A DNA stretch of 27,011 bases from CAZLPY01 sp964561525. Its GTDB lineage: Bacteria > Patescibacteriota > UBA1384 > CAJBMM01. Shown piece after piece: positions 20,362 to 27,011 of the stretch. Position numbers and translations under genes: made by a program. How positions within the stretch are numbered: position 1 is the stretch's first letter; the number at the start of each line of letters is the position of its first letter. The stretch is from NCBI GenBank assembly GCA_964561525.1, contig CAZLPY010000008.1:1-27011 (forward strand). The letters run 5' to 3'. A model generated the notes under the pieces. The model had not been told where the DNA came from. It made no database searches and saw only the letters and a program-made list of their open reading frames with translations.

Positions 20362-20952
20362 CTAACGATTGACCATCTCGTAGCGGCGGTTGATTTCGTC
20401 CCAATTGAGGTTATCAAAAAAGGCTTGAATGTAGGCCTTGCGGTCGGAGCCGTGATCAATAAAGTAGGCATGTTCGTACACATCACATGGCAGCAGCAGC
20501 ATGCAGTTCCACACCCCACCGTGATTTTGCGCATCAGCAGCGTAAATATGCAGTTTTTTATCCGAAAAGTCATAGGCCAAGATGCTCCAGCCCCGGGCTG
20601 CCATGCCAGTGCCCACAAACACTTTCATAAACTGCTCGAAGCTACCCCATTGCGCTACGATATCGTCGTAAAGCTTGCCAGCTGGATTGCCATCGCCACC
20701 TAAAATCGAAAAATAGTACTCATGCAAAATCATACCGTTCGCGGCAAAGGTCTCACCCTCTTTTAAGCCGCGCCACTTGGAATAGATCTGATTAGCAGCA
20801 TCTAAATCGCCTGCTTCAATTTCGGCACAGATTTTTTCGATCTCATTGCGCTTGTTTACGTAACCCGTGTAGAGCTTGCCGTGGTGAATATCGTTCGTCT
20901 TAGCCGAAATGCCCCTTAATTCACCTGGATTTTTGGCAGTTACCTCATGCAT
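20362..20952 (-). CDS. Iron/manganese superoxide dismutase
   Basis: A 196-aa Fe/Mn-SOD family protein. The four metal ligands can be placed: His23 (HHGKLYTGYVNKRN), His77 (GMILHEYYF), Asp157 and His161 (CDVYEHAYF). The gateway Tyr31 is kept. Deviations from typical enzymes: the DxWEHAYY motif reads DVYEHAYF (Trp to Tyr), KHH near the first ligand reads KLY, and the NHDGG-type region reads NHGGVWN. It should dismutate superoxide in the cytoplasm, if these substitutions are tolerated. AAAGGAG precedes the ATG. It is a single gene. Confidence 0.87.
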   Translation of the reverse strand: MHEVTAKNPGELRGISAKTNDIHHGKLYTGYVNKRNEIEKICAEIEAGDLDAANQIYSKWRGLKEGETFAANGMILHEYYFSILGGDGNPAGKLYDDIVAQWGSFEQFMKVFVGTGMAARGWSILAYDFSDKKLHIYAADAQNHGGVWNCMLLLPCDVYEHAYFIDHGSDRKAYIQAFFDNLNWDEINRRYEMVNR

Positions 20953-21024
20953 GGTGATCTCCTTTATTCTCTTGCTGATACTATCTCTTAACTTAAGACG
21001 AGATGCAAGTACAAGAAAAGGATA

Positions 21025-21123
21025 TAGAAGCTAGAAGCTAGGATAGCGGAAATTTTTTCGAGGTTTCCCTAAGTTCTATTTCGTTCAATCTATATTCTAT
21101 CTTCTAAATTCTAACCCCTAAAC
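21025..21123. repeat. Two facing heptamer arrays
   Basis: Left: TAGAAGC, TAGAAGC, TAGGATA (21025-21045). Right: TCTATTT, CGTTCAA, TCTATAT, TCTATCT, TCTAAAT, TCTAACC, CCTAAAC (21075-21123). TAGAAG and CTTCTA are inverses, so the two arrays face each other. They fill the gap between the superoxide dismutase and the kinase gene. Confidence 0.6.
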
Positions 21124-21137
21124 GCTCCCGCGTTTAG
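21118..21137. other. Perfect 8-bp hairpin at the 3' end of the kinase gene
   Basis: CTAAACGC / GCGTTTAG with a 4-nt loop TCCC. It includes the TAA stop of the kinase (21136-21134). No T-run follows on the minus strand, so it is not a standard intrinsic terminator. Confidence 0.5.
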
Positions 21138-22066
21138 TGGTGCCAATCTAGTGTTTGATCCGCTTTGGTCAACACCTTGAGCAACTTTGGATGCACTGCA
21201 AGCACCGCCCCGTATGGTGGGCGGAACTGCGGCTCGCGCCAGCCAATTGAGATACCGCTATGGTGCAGGTGACTCAAGATTAAATCGCGATAGCTGCTTT
21301 GGGCATGCATCAAGCGTCCTGCATAACTCAATACAGCTTGGTCACCGCTTGGCCACAGCCGCAGCAATGATGCGATGCGCTCCGCAATGGCTGCCGCCGC
21401 TTGATCACGAATGCGCAGTGCCTCTGCGTCTCCGCTATCAGCCAGCTCAAACACCGCTGGGCAAAGTGATGCCAGCAGTGGCACCGCCCGGTCCATGTGC
21501 GCATCGGCCAGTACTACCATTTTTTCGAGCGGCATATGCAGCACTTGGGGAATGCGGCCAAGTAATTTTGTCGCCGCACCACTGCCGTCGCTAGATCGAA
21601 GCGCCGCCACAAAGGCTTTTCGACCGATTGCAAAGGCTGAGCCGGGATCGCCGAGCAAGGGCGACCAGCCGCCACTAAAAATAGCTTTGCCGCGCGGCGT
21701 TTTGCCGTACACTACCGCCCCGGTGCCACAGGCTACCACAATTCCAGCTTGACCAGGTAGCGCCCCTTCGAACGCCGATTCAGCGTCCCACAACACATCG
21801 GCGCGCATTTTATGCTTGGCAAAGCTTTGCACCATGGCGATGGAGCGCTCTTTGTTTCGGCCATGCTTCCAGCCCACTCCAATCACTTGCAGGCTCTTCC
21901 GTTCAATTTTGAGATCTTTGATAAACTGGTCCACAAACTGCGGTGCAATATGTTCTGGCAATTGATCAGTTGGACGCATGTGATGCGCCTCGGAGCGCAT
22001 GCCATCAGGGCTAAGCGCCACTAAATCGATATGAGTGCCTCCGACATCTAAACCAACGTACCACAT
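21134..22066 (-). CDS. BadF/BadG/BcrA/BcrD-type ATPase, N-acetylglucosamine-kinase-like
   Basis: A 310-aa sugar-kinase-fold (ASKHA) protein. PHOSPHATE-1 is GLDVGGTHIDLVAL (5-18), PHOSPHATE-2 is GIVVACGTGAVVYG (108-121), and GGWSPLLGDPGSAFAIGRKAF (132-152) matches the GGWGpllGDeGS motif of N-acetylglucosamine kinases. The end has the ADENOSINE-like YAGRLM and a PPYGAVLAV helix. It probably phosphorylates an amino sugar in cell-wall recycling. The usual GDEGS is GDPGS here. The likely start is ATG 22066 with AGGGG about 9 nt upstream. Family is firm; substrate is inferred. Confidence 0.82.
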   Translation of the reverse strand: MWYVGLDVGGTHIDLVALSPDGMRSEAHHMRPTDQLPEHIAPQFVDQFIKDLKIERKSLQVIGVGWKHGRNKERSIAMVQSFAKHKMRADVLWDAESAFEGALPGQAGIVVACGTGAVVYGKTPRGKAIFSGGWSPLLGDPGSAFAIGRKAFVAALRSSDGSGAATKLLGRIPQVLHMPLEKMVVLADAHMDRAVPLLASLCPAVFELADSGDAEALRIRDQAAAAIAERIASLLRLWPSGDQAVLSYAGRLMHAQSSYRDLILSHLHHSGISIGWREPQFRPPYGAVLAVHPKLLKVLTKADQTLDWHH

Positions 22067-22211
22067 TACAAATATCCCCTGTTTATTTCTATACTACTTG
22101 GCCCGGACAAAAGTGCAACATAAAAAACAGGGTGAGCCTGCCACTAACCCAAGCATTGATCTTAATTTTTATGCAGATTTGATCCACAGTGGTAATCGCT
22201 GGGCCAAAACA

Positions 22212-22245
22212 TTGACATATCATTGATTTTATGATAGCATATAAT
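22212..22245 (+). promoter_or_regulatory. Putative promoter of the 166-aa ORFan
   Basis: TTGACA (22212-22217), 17 bp, TAGCAT (22235-22240). A perfect TATAAT (22240-22245) overlaps it but is 22 bp from the -35. Confidence 0.5.
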
Positions 22246-22320
22246 GTTACTGGACCTTAATTTATGAAGCCTGCACTACTCACCTTTACTCTACTCCACT
22301 CACATGAAAGGGACACAGAA

Positions 22321-22821
22321 ATGGAATGCAACAATCGTGAGTTGGCTCAGCGTTTCTGCACGCGTGCTCAGCGGCTGGCCAAACGTTCGGAAGCGGCTTT
22401 CGGCGCCATGACCATCAGGGTCATCCAACAGTCGACCGAGATATTGGAAAAGCCGTTGAGCCCGTCTGGCAAGGAGGCGACCAGAAAGATCTCAGACTAC
22501 TTCGCCACTTTGGCGAGCGATGCGCTTCGGAAGCATGTCATGATGATCCGGTCAAGAGGTCAGACGAAAGAAGATCACATAAAAAGAGAGCTTCTCTGGC
22601 TGCAGTACAATATCCTTCAGGCACTCTACCTCGCCGTCTGGGCAGCGCACTGTGAAGTCGCCAATCCGCGCGACTATGACACCAACTCCCTGGCGACACA
22701 GAAGGAGATCGACGAATTCTGGTCAGCGGAGCAAATCCACGAATTCCGAGAAAAGAGATACGATGACATGGCAGAAAGGTGCCCCGAGCTTCTCAATGAA
22801 GCTGAGTCGTGTCTCACGTAG
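22321..22821 (+). CDS. Hypothetical helical protein (166 aa)
   Basis: No family recognised. Mostly alpha-helical by pattern: NRELAQRFCTRAQRLAKRSE, TEILEKPLSPSGKEATRKI, then LLWLQYNILQALYLAVWAAH (hydrophobic but probably a buried helix) and a charged end EFREKRYDDMAERCPELLN. ATG 22321 is chosen because AAAGGG lies about 8 nt before it; an ATG 19 codons upstream is in frame without a ribosome site. It has its own promoter and terminator. Confidence 0.65.
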   Translation: MECNNRELAQRFCTRAQRLAKRSEAAFGAMTIRVIQQSTEILEKPLSPSGKEATRKISDYFATLASDALRKHVMMIRSRGQTKEDHIKRELLWLQYNILQALYLAVWAAHCEVANPRDYDTNSLATQKEIDEFWSAEQIHEFREKRYDDMAERCPELLNEAESCLT

Positions 22822-22882
22822 TGCTACATCGAAGCAAGCCGGAGCCTCTCTGAACCTTCTTGCAGATTATCGAGATACATTA

Positions 22883-22917
22883 CCCGACGGCCTTTTTGGT
22901 CACCGGGTTTTCTTTTT
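22883..22917 (+). terminator. Intrinsic terminator of the 166-aa ORFan
   Basis: Stem CCCG..GGCC / GGTC..CGGG with a 2-nt internal mismatch and TTTTT loop, then TTTTCTTTTT. Confidence 0.65.
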
Positions 22918-23009
22918 GTACAGTACTTATCATCTGAGGATGCTTACCAAAAATATCTCCGCTGCCCCAGGTCACATACGAAATAAGCGCAAAAATAATC
23001 CCTGACATG

Positions 23010-24293
23010 TCAGTGAAGCAACTTTTGCAAGGCAGCGATCAGCTCATCCGAGGGCTCTTTGGTGATCTCGGTTTGAGTACCAGTTTTCATGTCGCGGACT
23101 AATATGATGCCTTTTGCTGCTTCGTTTTCACCATATAAGACCACCGAACGGGCTCCGATTGCGTCGGCGTACTGCAGCTGTTTGCCAATTTTGGGGCTGC
23201 CAAACGCTAATGCAGCGTTGATTCCGGCCCGGCGCAACTCCTCACTTAAGTCAAAGGCCTCTTTTTCATACCCAGCAAACACTGCCACTACAACAATGTC
23301 ACCCTGATCATCTGCCGACGCTGGCAAGGCAGCGATCAGCCGATCAACTCCAAGTGAAATGCCGACCGCTGGCATCACAGTACCAGCTAAATCGTGCATG
23401 AGTGAATCGTAGCGGCCGCCGGCTGCAATGCTGCCAACTGCCGCATCATTTTTTAATATCACCTCGTACACGATGCCAGTGTAATATTCCAGCCCACGCA
23501 CAATTGATAGGTCAATCACTGGATCGCAGCGCTGACACAGAGCATAGATCTCCGCCAGATTGCTTACCGCTTCCTGCCCACTTTTTTGTGAGGCCAGCTG
23601 CTCAGTTAGATGATTCAACAGCGACTCATCACCGGGCATATTCAGTATTTCAAACAGTTGCGAAACTGTTTTTGCATCGATAGTTTGTTGCAGTGCCGCT
23701 CGCGTTTCCTTCTGGCCAAGCTTGGCTAGCTTGTCAATTAAGCGCATCGTAACTGTGGCTTTCTCACCCGATATGCCGAGAGACGCGAGCAATGCACTAA
23801 ATACACCGCGATGGCTTAAGCGGATTTCGTATTGACCAGCGAGACCTAAAGCATCGCAGATGTCTGCGATCATGCAGATCATCTCGGCGTCAGCCAGGGG
23901 CGACTCGGTTCCAACCGTATCAGCGTCACATTGCATAAACTCGCGAAAGCGGCCACGCTGCGGCGAATCGGCGCGCCACACTGGCCCAGCTTGGTAGCGC
24001 TTAAAGGGATTGGGTAAATCGGGGTAGGTGGTGGCCACTCGAGCCAGCGGAACGGTCAGGTCATAGCGTAACGCCACCTTCCGCCCGCCTCGATCCTCAA
24101 ATTGGTATATTAGTTTTTCATCTTCACCGTACTTCCCGGTCAGTAAATCGGCGTATTCTAAAGCCGGAGTGTCGAGCGGTTCAAACCCGTAGCGTTCGTA
24201 GATGGCGCTCGCTTGCTCAATCACAAAACGCCGCCGCCGCATCGCATGCGGCAGATAATCCCGAAATCCTTGCAACAGTCGCGGCTTTTCCAT
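23010..24293 (-). CDS. hisS: Histidyl-tRNA synthetase
   Basis: A 427-aa class II synthetase charging tRNA-His. Motif 1 region: GFRDYLPHAMRRRRFVIEQA; LRYDLTVPLAR; motif 2: FKRYQAGPVWRADSPQRGRFREF with MQCDADTVG; histidine loops RGLEYYTGIVYEV and AAGGRYDSLM; motif 3 VGISLGVDRLIAAL; then the anticodon-binding domain. The form 'QRGRFREFMQCDAD' resembles the archaeal/eukaryotic-type branch rather than the E. coli one (by memory of the motifs). ATG 24293 is chosen because the family begins here; a longer frame to 24389 adds unrelated sequence. No Shine-Dalgarno; TATTCT lies 6 nt before ATG. Confidence 0.93.
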   Translation of the reverse strand: MEKPRLLQGFRDYLPHAMRRRRFVIEQASAIYERYGFEPLDTPALEYADLLTGKYGEDEKLIYQFEDRGGRKVALRYDLTVPLARVATTYPDLPNPFKRYQAGPVWRADSPQRGRFREFMQCDADTVGTESPLADAEMICMIADICDALGLAGQYEIRLSHRGVFSALLASLGISGEKATVTMRLIDKLAKLGQKETRAALQQTIDAKTVSQLFEILNMPGDESLLNHLTEQLASQKSGQEAVSNLAEIYALCQRCDPVIDLSIVRGLEYYTGIVYEVILKNDAAVGSIAAGGRYDSLMHDLAGTVMPAVGISLGVDRLIAALPASADDQGDIVVVAVFAGYEKEAFDLSEELRRAGINAALAFGSPKIGKQLQYADAIGARSVVLYGENEAAKGIILVRDMKTGTQTEITKEPSDELIAALQKLLH

Positions 24294-24305
24294 AGCACTA
24301 GAATA
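24294..24305 (-). promoter_or_regulatory. -10 box of hisS, leaderless arrangement
   Basis: Minus strand TATTCT (24305-24300), 6 nt, then ATG at 24293. The hexamer is a moderate match. Confidence 0.35.
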
Positions 24306-24347
24306 CCATGAATCGTAATTAGAGTAACGGCCTCTTCGATACAGCGA

Positions 24348-24372
24348 TAATTCCACTTCGGGAGTGGAATTA
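24348..24372. promoter_or_regulatory. Perfect 10-bp stem-loop upstream of hisS
   Basis: TAATTCCACT / AGTGGAATTA with a 5-nt loop TCGGG. No T-run follows on either strand. It lies 55 nt upstream of the hisS start, before the predicted -10, so it may be an operator. Confidence 0.5.
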
Positions 24373-24446
24373 AGTCTGTCGACAAGCACATAGCACTTCG
24401 CTGCTACCGGCTCTCGAAGTTATTTTTGTATTGTAGGAATCATAAC

Positions 24447-24920
24447 TTATTGCCTAGTGTAGTGACCGAGCGCCGCTATAGCAATTGAAGCTATAACCCC
24501 GGCTAGGCCAAGTAATATAAACCATAGTGCCCACTTGGCCCAGGCGTGTTGCACTTTTTTGAACTGCTCCACACTTTCAAATTTCCGATGTTGCCAGGCC
24601 CATTCGTTGCCTTTTAAACCAAGTGCGATGCTCATACCAAACCCAAGAATCCAACCAATAATTGGTATGAACGATAAAAGTACTACTAAACTAATCCACA
24701 CACTGTGAGCAAGGCCCCAAATCCAAGTGAAAAAGAAGGCGCCCCAGTTCCACCCGTGAAGCTCAGCCGGGAACGGACCATTTACGCCACTTGCTGCTGC
24801 GGCTGCACTCGTTACCCCGGTTGGGGCGGCTGCAGGGACAGGATCGTGATCTGGCGTGAGTGCCGGTGGCGTTGGCGGGGCTTCGATAGATTGTTCTGGA
24901 GGCATTTCTTGATCAGACAT
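24447..24920 (-). CDS. Membrane protein with WNWGAFFF motif (DUF2628-like)
   Basis: A 157-aa protein. Residues 1-58 are Pro/Ala-rich and cytoplasmic. HGWNWGAFFFTWIWGLAHSVWISL opens a set of three hydrophobic segments, followed by GNEWAWQHRKFESVEQFKKVQ, a pattern of the small membrane family sometimes annotated as DUF2628. Function unknown. ATG 24920 is chosen with AAAGGA upstream; a longer frame overlaps the preceding gene. It follows the 316-aa membrane protein by 16 nt, so the two form an operon. Confidence 0.75.
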   Translation of the reverse strand: MSDQEMPPEQSIEAPPTPPALTPDHDPVPAAAPTGVTSAAAAASGVNGPFPAELHGWNWGAFFFTWIWGLAHSVWISLVVLLSFIPIIGWILGFGMSIALGLKGNEWAWQHRKFESVEQFKKVQHAWAKWALWFILLGLAGVIASIAIAALGHYTRQ

Positions 24921-24936
24921 AGTGAGATTTCCTTTC

Positions 24937-25887
24937 TTAGGCTTTTTGCTGATGTTGTAAAAACCGCAACGCTTTAAAACTGATAGTCCAATAGCTTGAG
25001 AAGAATGAGGCATAGATGCCCCCAGCGATTAGCATCAGGACGACAAATACGCAAACGCCAAAGCTGATTAACACTACCACGGCAGCCTGCCCAGCAGCAT
25101 AATACAAAGCAAAACCGAGTGCAATTAATGGCAATGCTACAATCACTAAACAGAGCATCAGCGCTATCATCAATCCAAGTGATGCTAAGATGCCAACTCC
25201 GGTACCGATTAGCCAGGTCAAGGCAGCGTCATGAAAAAGCTGATGCACCAAACGTCGCGCTTCCATTAGGGCCGCTATAACGCGCTTATTTTCCAACACA
25301 ACTATCCGTTCGGCAATCTTACTGATGAGCGATGCGTACAGGACAGCTACGATAAAACCGCCGACCGCAGCAAGACCCATAAGCACAGCGAAAGGAATCG
25401 CAAATTGCGTGATCGTAACCAGTATGGCTAAGGCAATGGTCGGGGCTGCCAAAGCAATCGTTACCAGCACCATCAGTAAACCAATCACCAACCCGAGTCC
25501 GAGCAGTCGCCATACATATGCTCTGCCCTCATGATATGCTTTTTTGAATCCGAGTATTTTCTGGTGTTCTTGCTCGAGAGCATGTACTGACAACATTAAA
25601 CCGGCGTTGGCCGTCAGTGAAACGTACAGAAGCGTGAGAAGAAGTATGAAAAAGACGACGACAATAATGCCTAATGTCGCTGCGTGGTCATGCATCCAGT
25701 TCTGGGCGAGACTCTGAAAATGATCAAAATCGGGGTTCTGATTCGTGCTTGAAGAAGACGCACTGGGAAAACTAAATCCACGTAATCCGCCACCACCTGC
25801 AAATACCGCCAAAATACCGAGACCCCATAAAAACCGGCGCTCTGTGGTGATTTGCCACGCTCGTTTAATAATTTTTCCGTAGTCCAT
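24937..25887 (-). CDS. Multi-span integral membrane protein (316 aa)
   Basis: The sequence starts MDYGKIIKRAWQITTERRFLWGLGIL, a soluble helix leading into the first span, then a Ser/Asn-rich loop and at least five further hydrophobic segments, with GFKKAYHEGRAYVWRLLGLGL in a cytoplasmic loop. This layout is common in uncharacterised CPR and Gram-positive membrane proteins related to the DUF975/glycerophosphodiester-phosphodiesterase membrane domain type. Function unknown. AAGGA lies 4 nt before the ATG. It is the first gene of an operon with the DUF2628-like gene. Confidence 0.75.
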   Translation of the reverse strand: MDYGKIIKRAWQITTERRFLWGLGILAVFAGGGGLRGFSFPSASSSSTNQNPDFDHFQSLAQNWMHDHAATLGIIVVVFFILLLTLLYVSLTANAGLMLSVHALEQEHQKILGFKKAYHEGRAYVWRLLGLGLVIGLLMVLVTIALAAPTIALAILVTITQFAIPFAVLMGLAAVGGFIVAVLYASLISKIAERIVVLENKRVIAALMEARRLVHQLFHDAALTWLIGTGVGILASLGLMIALMLCLVIVALPLIALGFALYYAAGQAAVVVLISFGVCVFVVLMLIAGGIYASFFSSYWTISFKALRFLQHQQKA

Positions 25888-25958
25888 CTCATCCTTACTT
25901 TATTTAAGCCTAATTTAAGATTAGAAAATTTGCAATGGAGTGCACCTGTGTCATCTTT

Positions 25959-25988
25959 TCGTCAGTACTTGCATCGATGTGTTAGAAT
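25959..25988 (+). promoter_or_regulatory. Possible promoter of the YtxH-like gene
   Basis: TCGTCA (25959-25964), 18 bp, TAGAAT (25983-25988), about 30 nt before the start. Confidence 0.35.
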
Positions 25989-26018
25989 AAGAGCAATAGA
26001 ATATATAAGGAGGCCGAA

Positions 26019-26258
26019 ATGGCTGAGAAAAAAGGAATGGATCCAAAAGTAGCGGCAGCACTCGGCGCCGCAGCAGGATTAGCGATTGGGGCTGCAGCTG
26101 GGGCGATGACTGATCCGAAAAAGCGGGCTCAGGTTAAAAAGGTAGCAGGAAAACTAGCCAAGCAGGCTCGTGGAGTCGCCAAAGATCTTGGCAAAAAGGC
26201 CGGTGAGATGCGAGATGAGGCGATGGAATCAGTTAAAAAGGTTCGTAAAGCTAAGTAA
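26019..26258 (+). CDS. YtxH-like small protein (79 aa)
   Basis: An Ala/Lys-rich protein: short N-terminus, a glycine-zipper hydrophobic stretch (ALGAAAGLAIGAAAGAM, about 14-30) and a long amphipathic basic helix with repeated K-x-x-G-K-x-A. This is the layout of YtxH-domain and related general stress or membrane-associated proteins. AAGGAGG 5 nt before the ATG is the strongest ribosome site in the window, suggesting high expression. Its 3' end overlaps the convergent membrane gene by 8 bp. Confidence 0.75.
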   Translation: MAEKKGMDPKVAAALGAAAGLAIGAAAGAMTDPKKRAQVKKVAGKLAKQARGVAKDLGKKAGEMRDEAMESVKKVRKAK

Positions 26259-26943
26259 CGCTTGAACCACGCTGATCGTCAGTCGAGACTGCTCCGGGAG
26301 CAGTCTCATTTGTTGATGGTGGAACAGGTGCAGCAGCACCGCTACCATCAAAATGCGCCCAGATGAATACGTAGCCGCGCAGCACCAGCACCATCACTCC
26401 AAAGACAAATAGTAATCGCTCTATTGGGTGGCTAGGCGAAAACTGACCATCGCCCGAAAGTACTAAATAAAAGTGCAGCAAGGCCAACCCAAAGGCTAAA
26501 TATCCAGCGGTATGCAGCTGTTTCCAGTGCGGGCCTAATTTAGCGCGAATGCTGCGCTCTGAAATAACCACCATAAAAAAGAAGTACAAAAACGCCGTTA
26601 AGCCCGCTAGTATCGCCACAAATTGCGGATTGGCTCGGCTGAACAGATAGACCACATCGAGATTGTACGATACTGCGATCGCCAGCAGTATATGCACAAA
26701 AATGATCAGTACCGCCCACTTGGCCCAGTACGGCCGAAACACCTTCCACGGAGTAAGATCATGCCAAAACCGAGGCAGCGGGCCGATGATAAAGATAATA
26801 CCAAACAAGGTGAGGCCGGTGATACCGCTGCTCATCAGTATTGCGTCACCATCAATCTGCCACTGCCCAAACCAACCAAAAACAATCAAAAATATGATCA
26901 GCGGAAGCGAGTACCCAACGATATGCTTGATGCTATGCCACAT
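26251..26943 (-). CDS. Ferric-reductase-like transmembrane protein
   Basis: A 230-aa, six-span protein resembling the ferric reductase-like transmembrane domain (MsrQ/YedZ type). Candidate haem ligands are His in LIIFVHILLAI and the two His in KQLHTAGYLAFGLALLHFYL; a further WH follows the first spans (LPRFWHDLTPWK). It would pass electrons across the membrane through b haems. No FAD/NAD domain is attached and no MsrP is adjacent. The cytoplasmic tail (about 202-230) is Pro/Ser/Thr-rich. No Shine-Dalgarno; TATACT lies 6 nt before the ATG. Confidence 0.75.
   Translation of the reverse strand: MWHSIKHIVGYSLPLIIFLIVFGWFGQWQIDGDAILMSSGITGLTLFGIIFIIGPLPRFWHDLTPWKVFRPYWAKWAVLIIFVHILLAIAVSYNLDVVYLFSRANPQFVAILAGLTAFLYFFFMVVISERSIRAKLGPHWKQLHTAGYLAFGLALLHFYLVLSGDGQFSPSHPIERLLFVFGVMVLVLRGYVFIWAHFDGSGAAAPVPPSTNETAPGAVSTDDQRGSSVT
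26285..26307 (+). terminator. Hairpin behind the YtxH-like gene, inside the convergent coding region
   Basis: GAGACTGCTCC / GGAGCAGTCTC are exact inverses with one central base. The T content after it (ATTTGTTG) is modest. It lies in the tail-coding part of the convergent membrane gene. Confidence 0.45.
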
Positions 26944-26955
26944 ACATTTAGTATA
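26944..26955 (-). promoter_or_regulatory. -10 box of the ferric-reductase-like gene, leaderless arrangement
   Basis: Minus strand TATACT (26955-26950), 6 nt, then ATG at 26943. Confidence 0.5.
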
Positions 26956-26969
26956 GTCCTCAGTGCATA

Positions 26970-27003
26970 AAAAGAAAGGCGCGAGACCACATTTGGCTCG
27001 CGC
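26970..27003 (-). terminator. Intrinsic terminator of a minus-strand gene beyond the window
   Basis: Stem GCGCGAG / CTCGCGC (26979-26985, 26997-27003); on the minus strand CTTTCTTTTT follows. Confidence 0.7.
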
Positions 27004-27011
27004 ATCACGCT

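Noticed and set aside
22035..22226. 63-codon plus-strand frame at the start of the kinase gene
   Set aside because: Overlaps the kinase coding start in antisense and has no ribosome site.
24294..24446. T-box or histidine attenuator upstream of hisS
   Set aside because: No T-box sequence, no His-codon leader peptide and no terminator/antiterminator pair.

Overview
The window looks like a chromosomal piece of an uncultivated, reduced bacterium, most probably a member of the Candidate Phyla Radiation (Patescibacteria). This placement is an inference. It rests on the mix of genes (a FtsB/DivIC-like divisome protein, a PG_binding_4 + YkuD L,D-transpeptidase, a thioredoxin-reductase-like flavoprotein without its cysteines, a beta-CASP metallo-beta-lactamase RNase, a LOG-like SLOG protein, an M17 aminopeptidase, a half-size EamA carrier and many short membrane proteins), on the short intergenic gaps, and on several lineage-type ORFans. 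The standard code is used: TAA, TAG and TGA all end ordinary genes here.

Layout. 1-411: 5' part of ftsB-like gene (minus), followed by a repeat-rich gap. 739-3309: large secreted Ig/Fn3 surface protein (minus). 3754-6065: ECF-type sigma factor and an unknown winged-helix-like protein, each with its own promoter and terminator. 6113-6188: tRNA-Ile with anticodon UAU. 6242-8024: small basic ORFan (minus) and a divergent L,D-transpeptidase. 8080-9583: operon of a degenerate HAD-like protein and a cysteine-free glutaredoxin. 9678-11014: a 38-aa membrane microprotein and a two-gene ORFan operon with a structured leader. 11246-12202: TrxR-like reductase. 12578-13377: AT-rich cluster of three small unknown proteins. 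13496-16440: MBL RNase, LOG protein, ferredoxin and DEDD exonuclease on the minus strand. 16526-17962: ORFan and EamA carrier. 17966-19546: pepA, interrupted. 19668-22821: ORFan, Fe/Mn superoxide dismutase, BadF-type kinase and another ORFan. 23010-26943: hisS, two membrane proteins, a YtxH-like protein and a ferric-reductase-like membrane protein.

Two styles of gene stand out. Conserved single genes tend to lack a Shine-Dalgarno and instead have a -10 box 6-7 nt before the start codon, which predicts leaderless mRNAs (ftsB, Ldt, HAD-like, 12578 gene, exonuclease, hisS, ferric-reductase-like). ORFan genes on the other hand tend to be self-contained cassettes: -35/-10 promoter, Shine-Dalgarno, one or two genes, and a strong intrinsic terminator.

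The most notable observations are: an in-frame amber codon in pepA followed by 60 well-conserved codons; a palindromic repeat inserted in frame inside the same pepA gene, related in design to a palindromic element at 20231-20326; degenerate heptamer (7-bp) tandem arrays, of different sequence at each site, in five intergenic gaps; and a set of redox proteins that have lost active-site cysteines. I do not see a defence island, CRISPR array, prophage or transposase.
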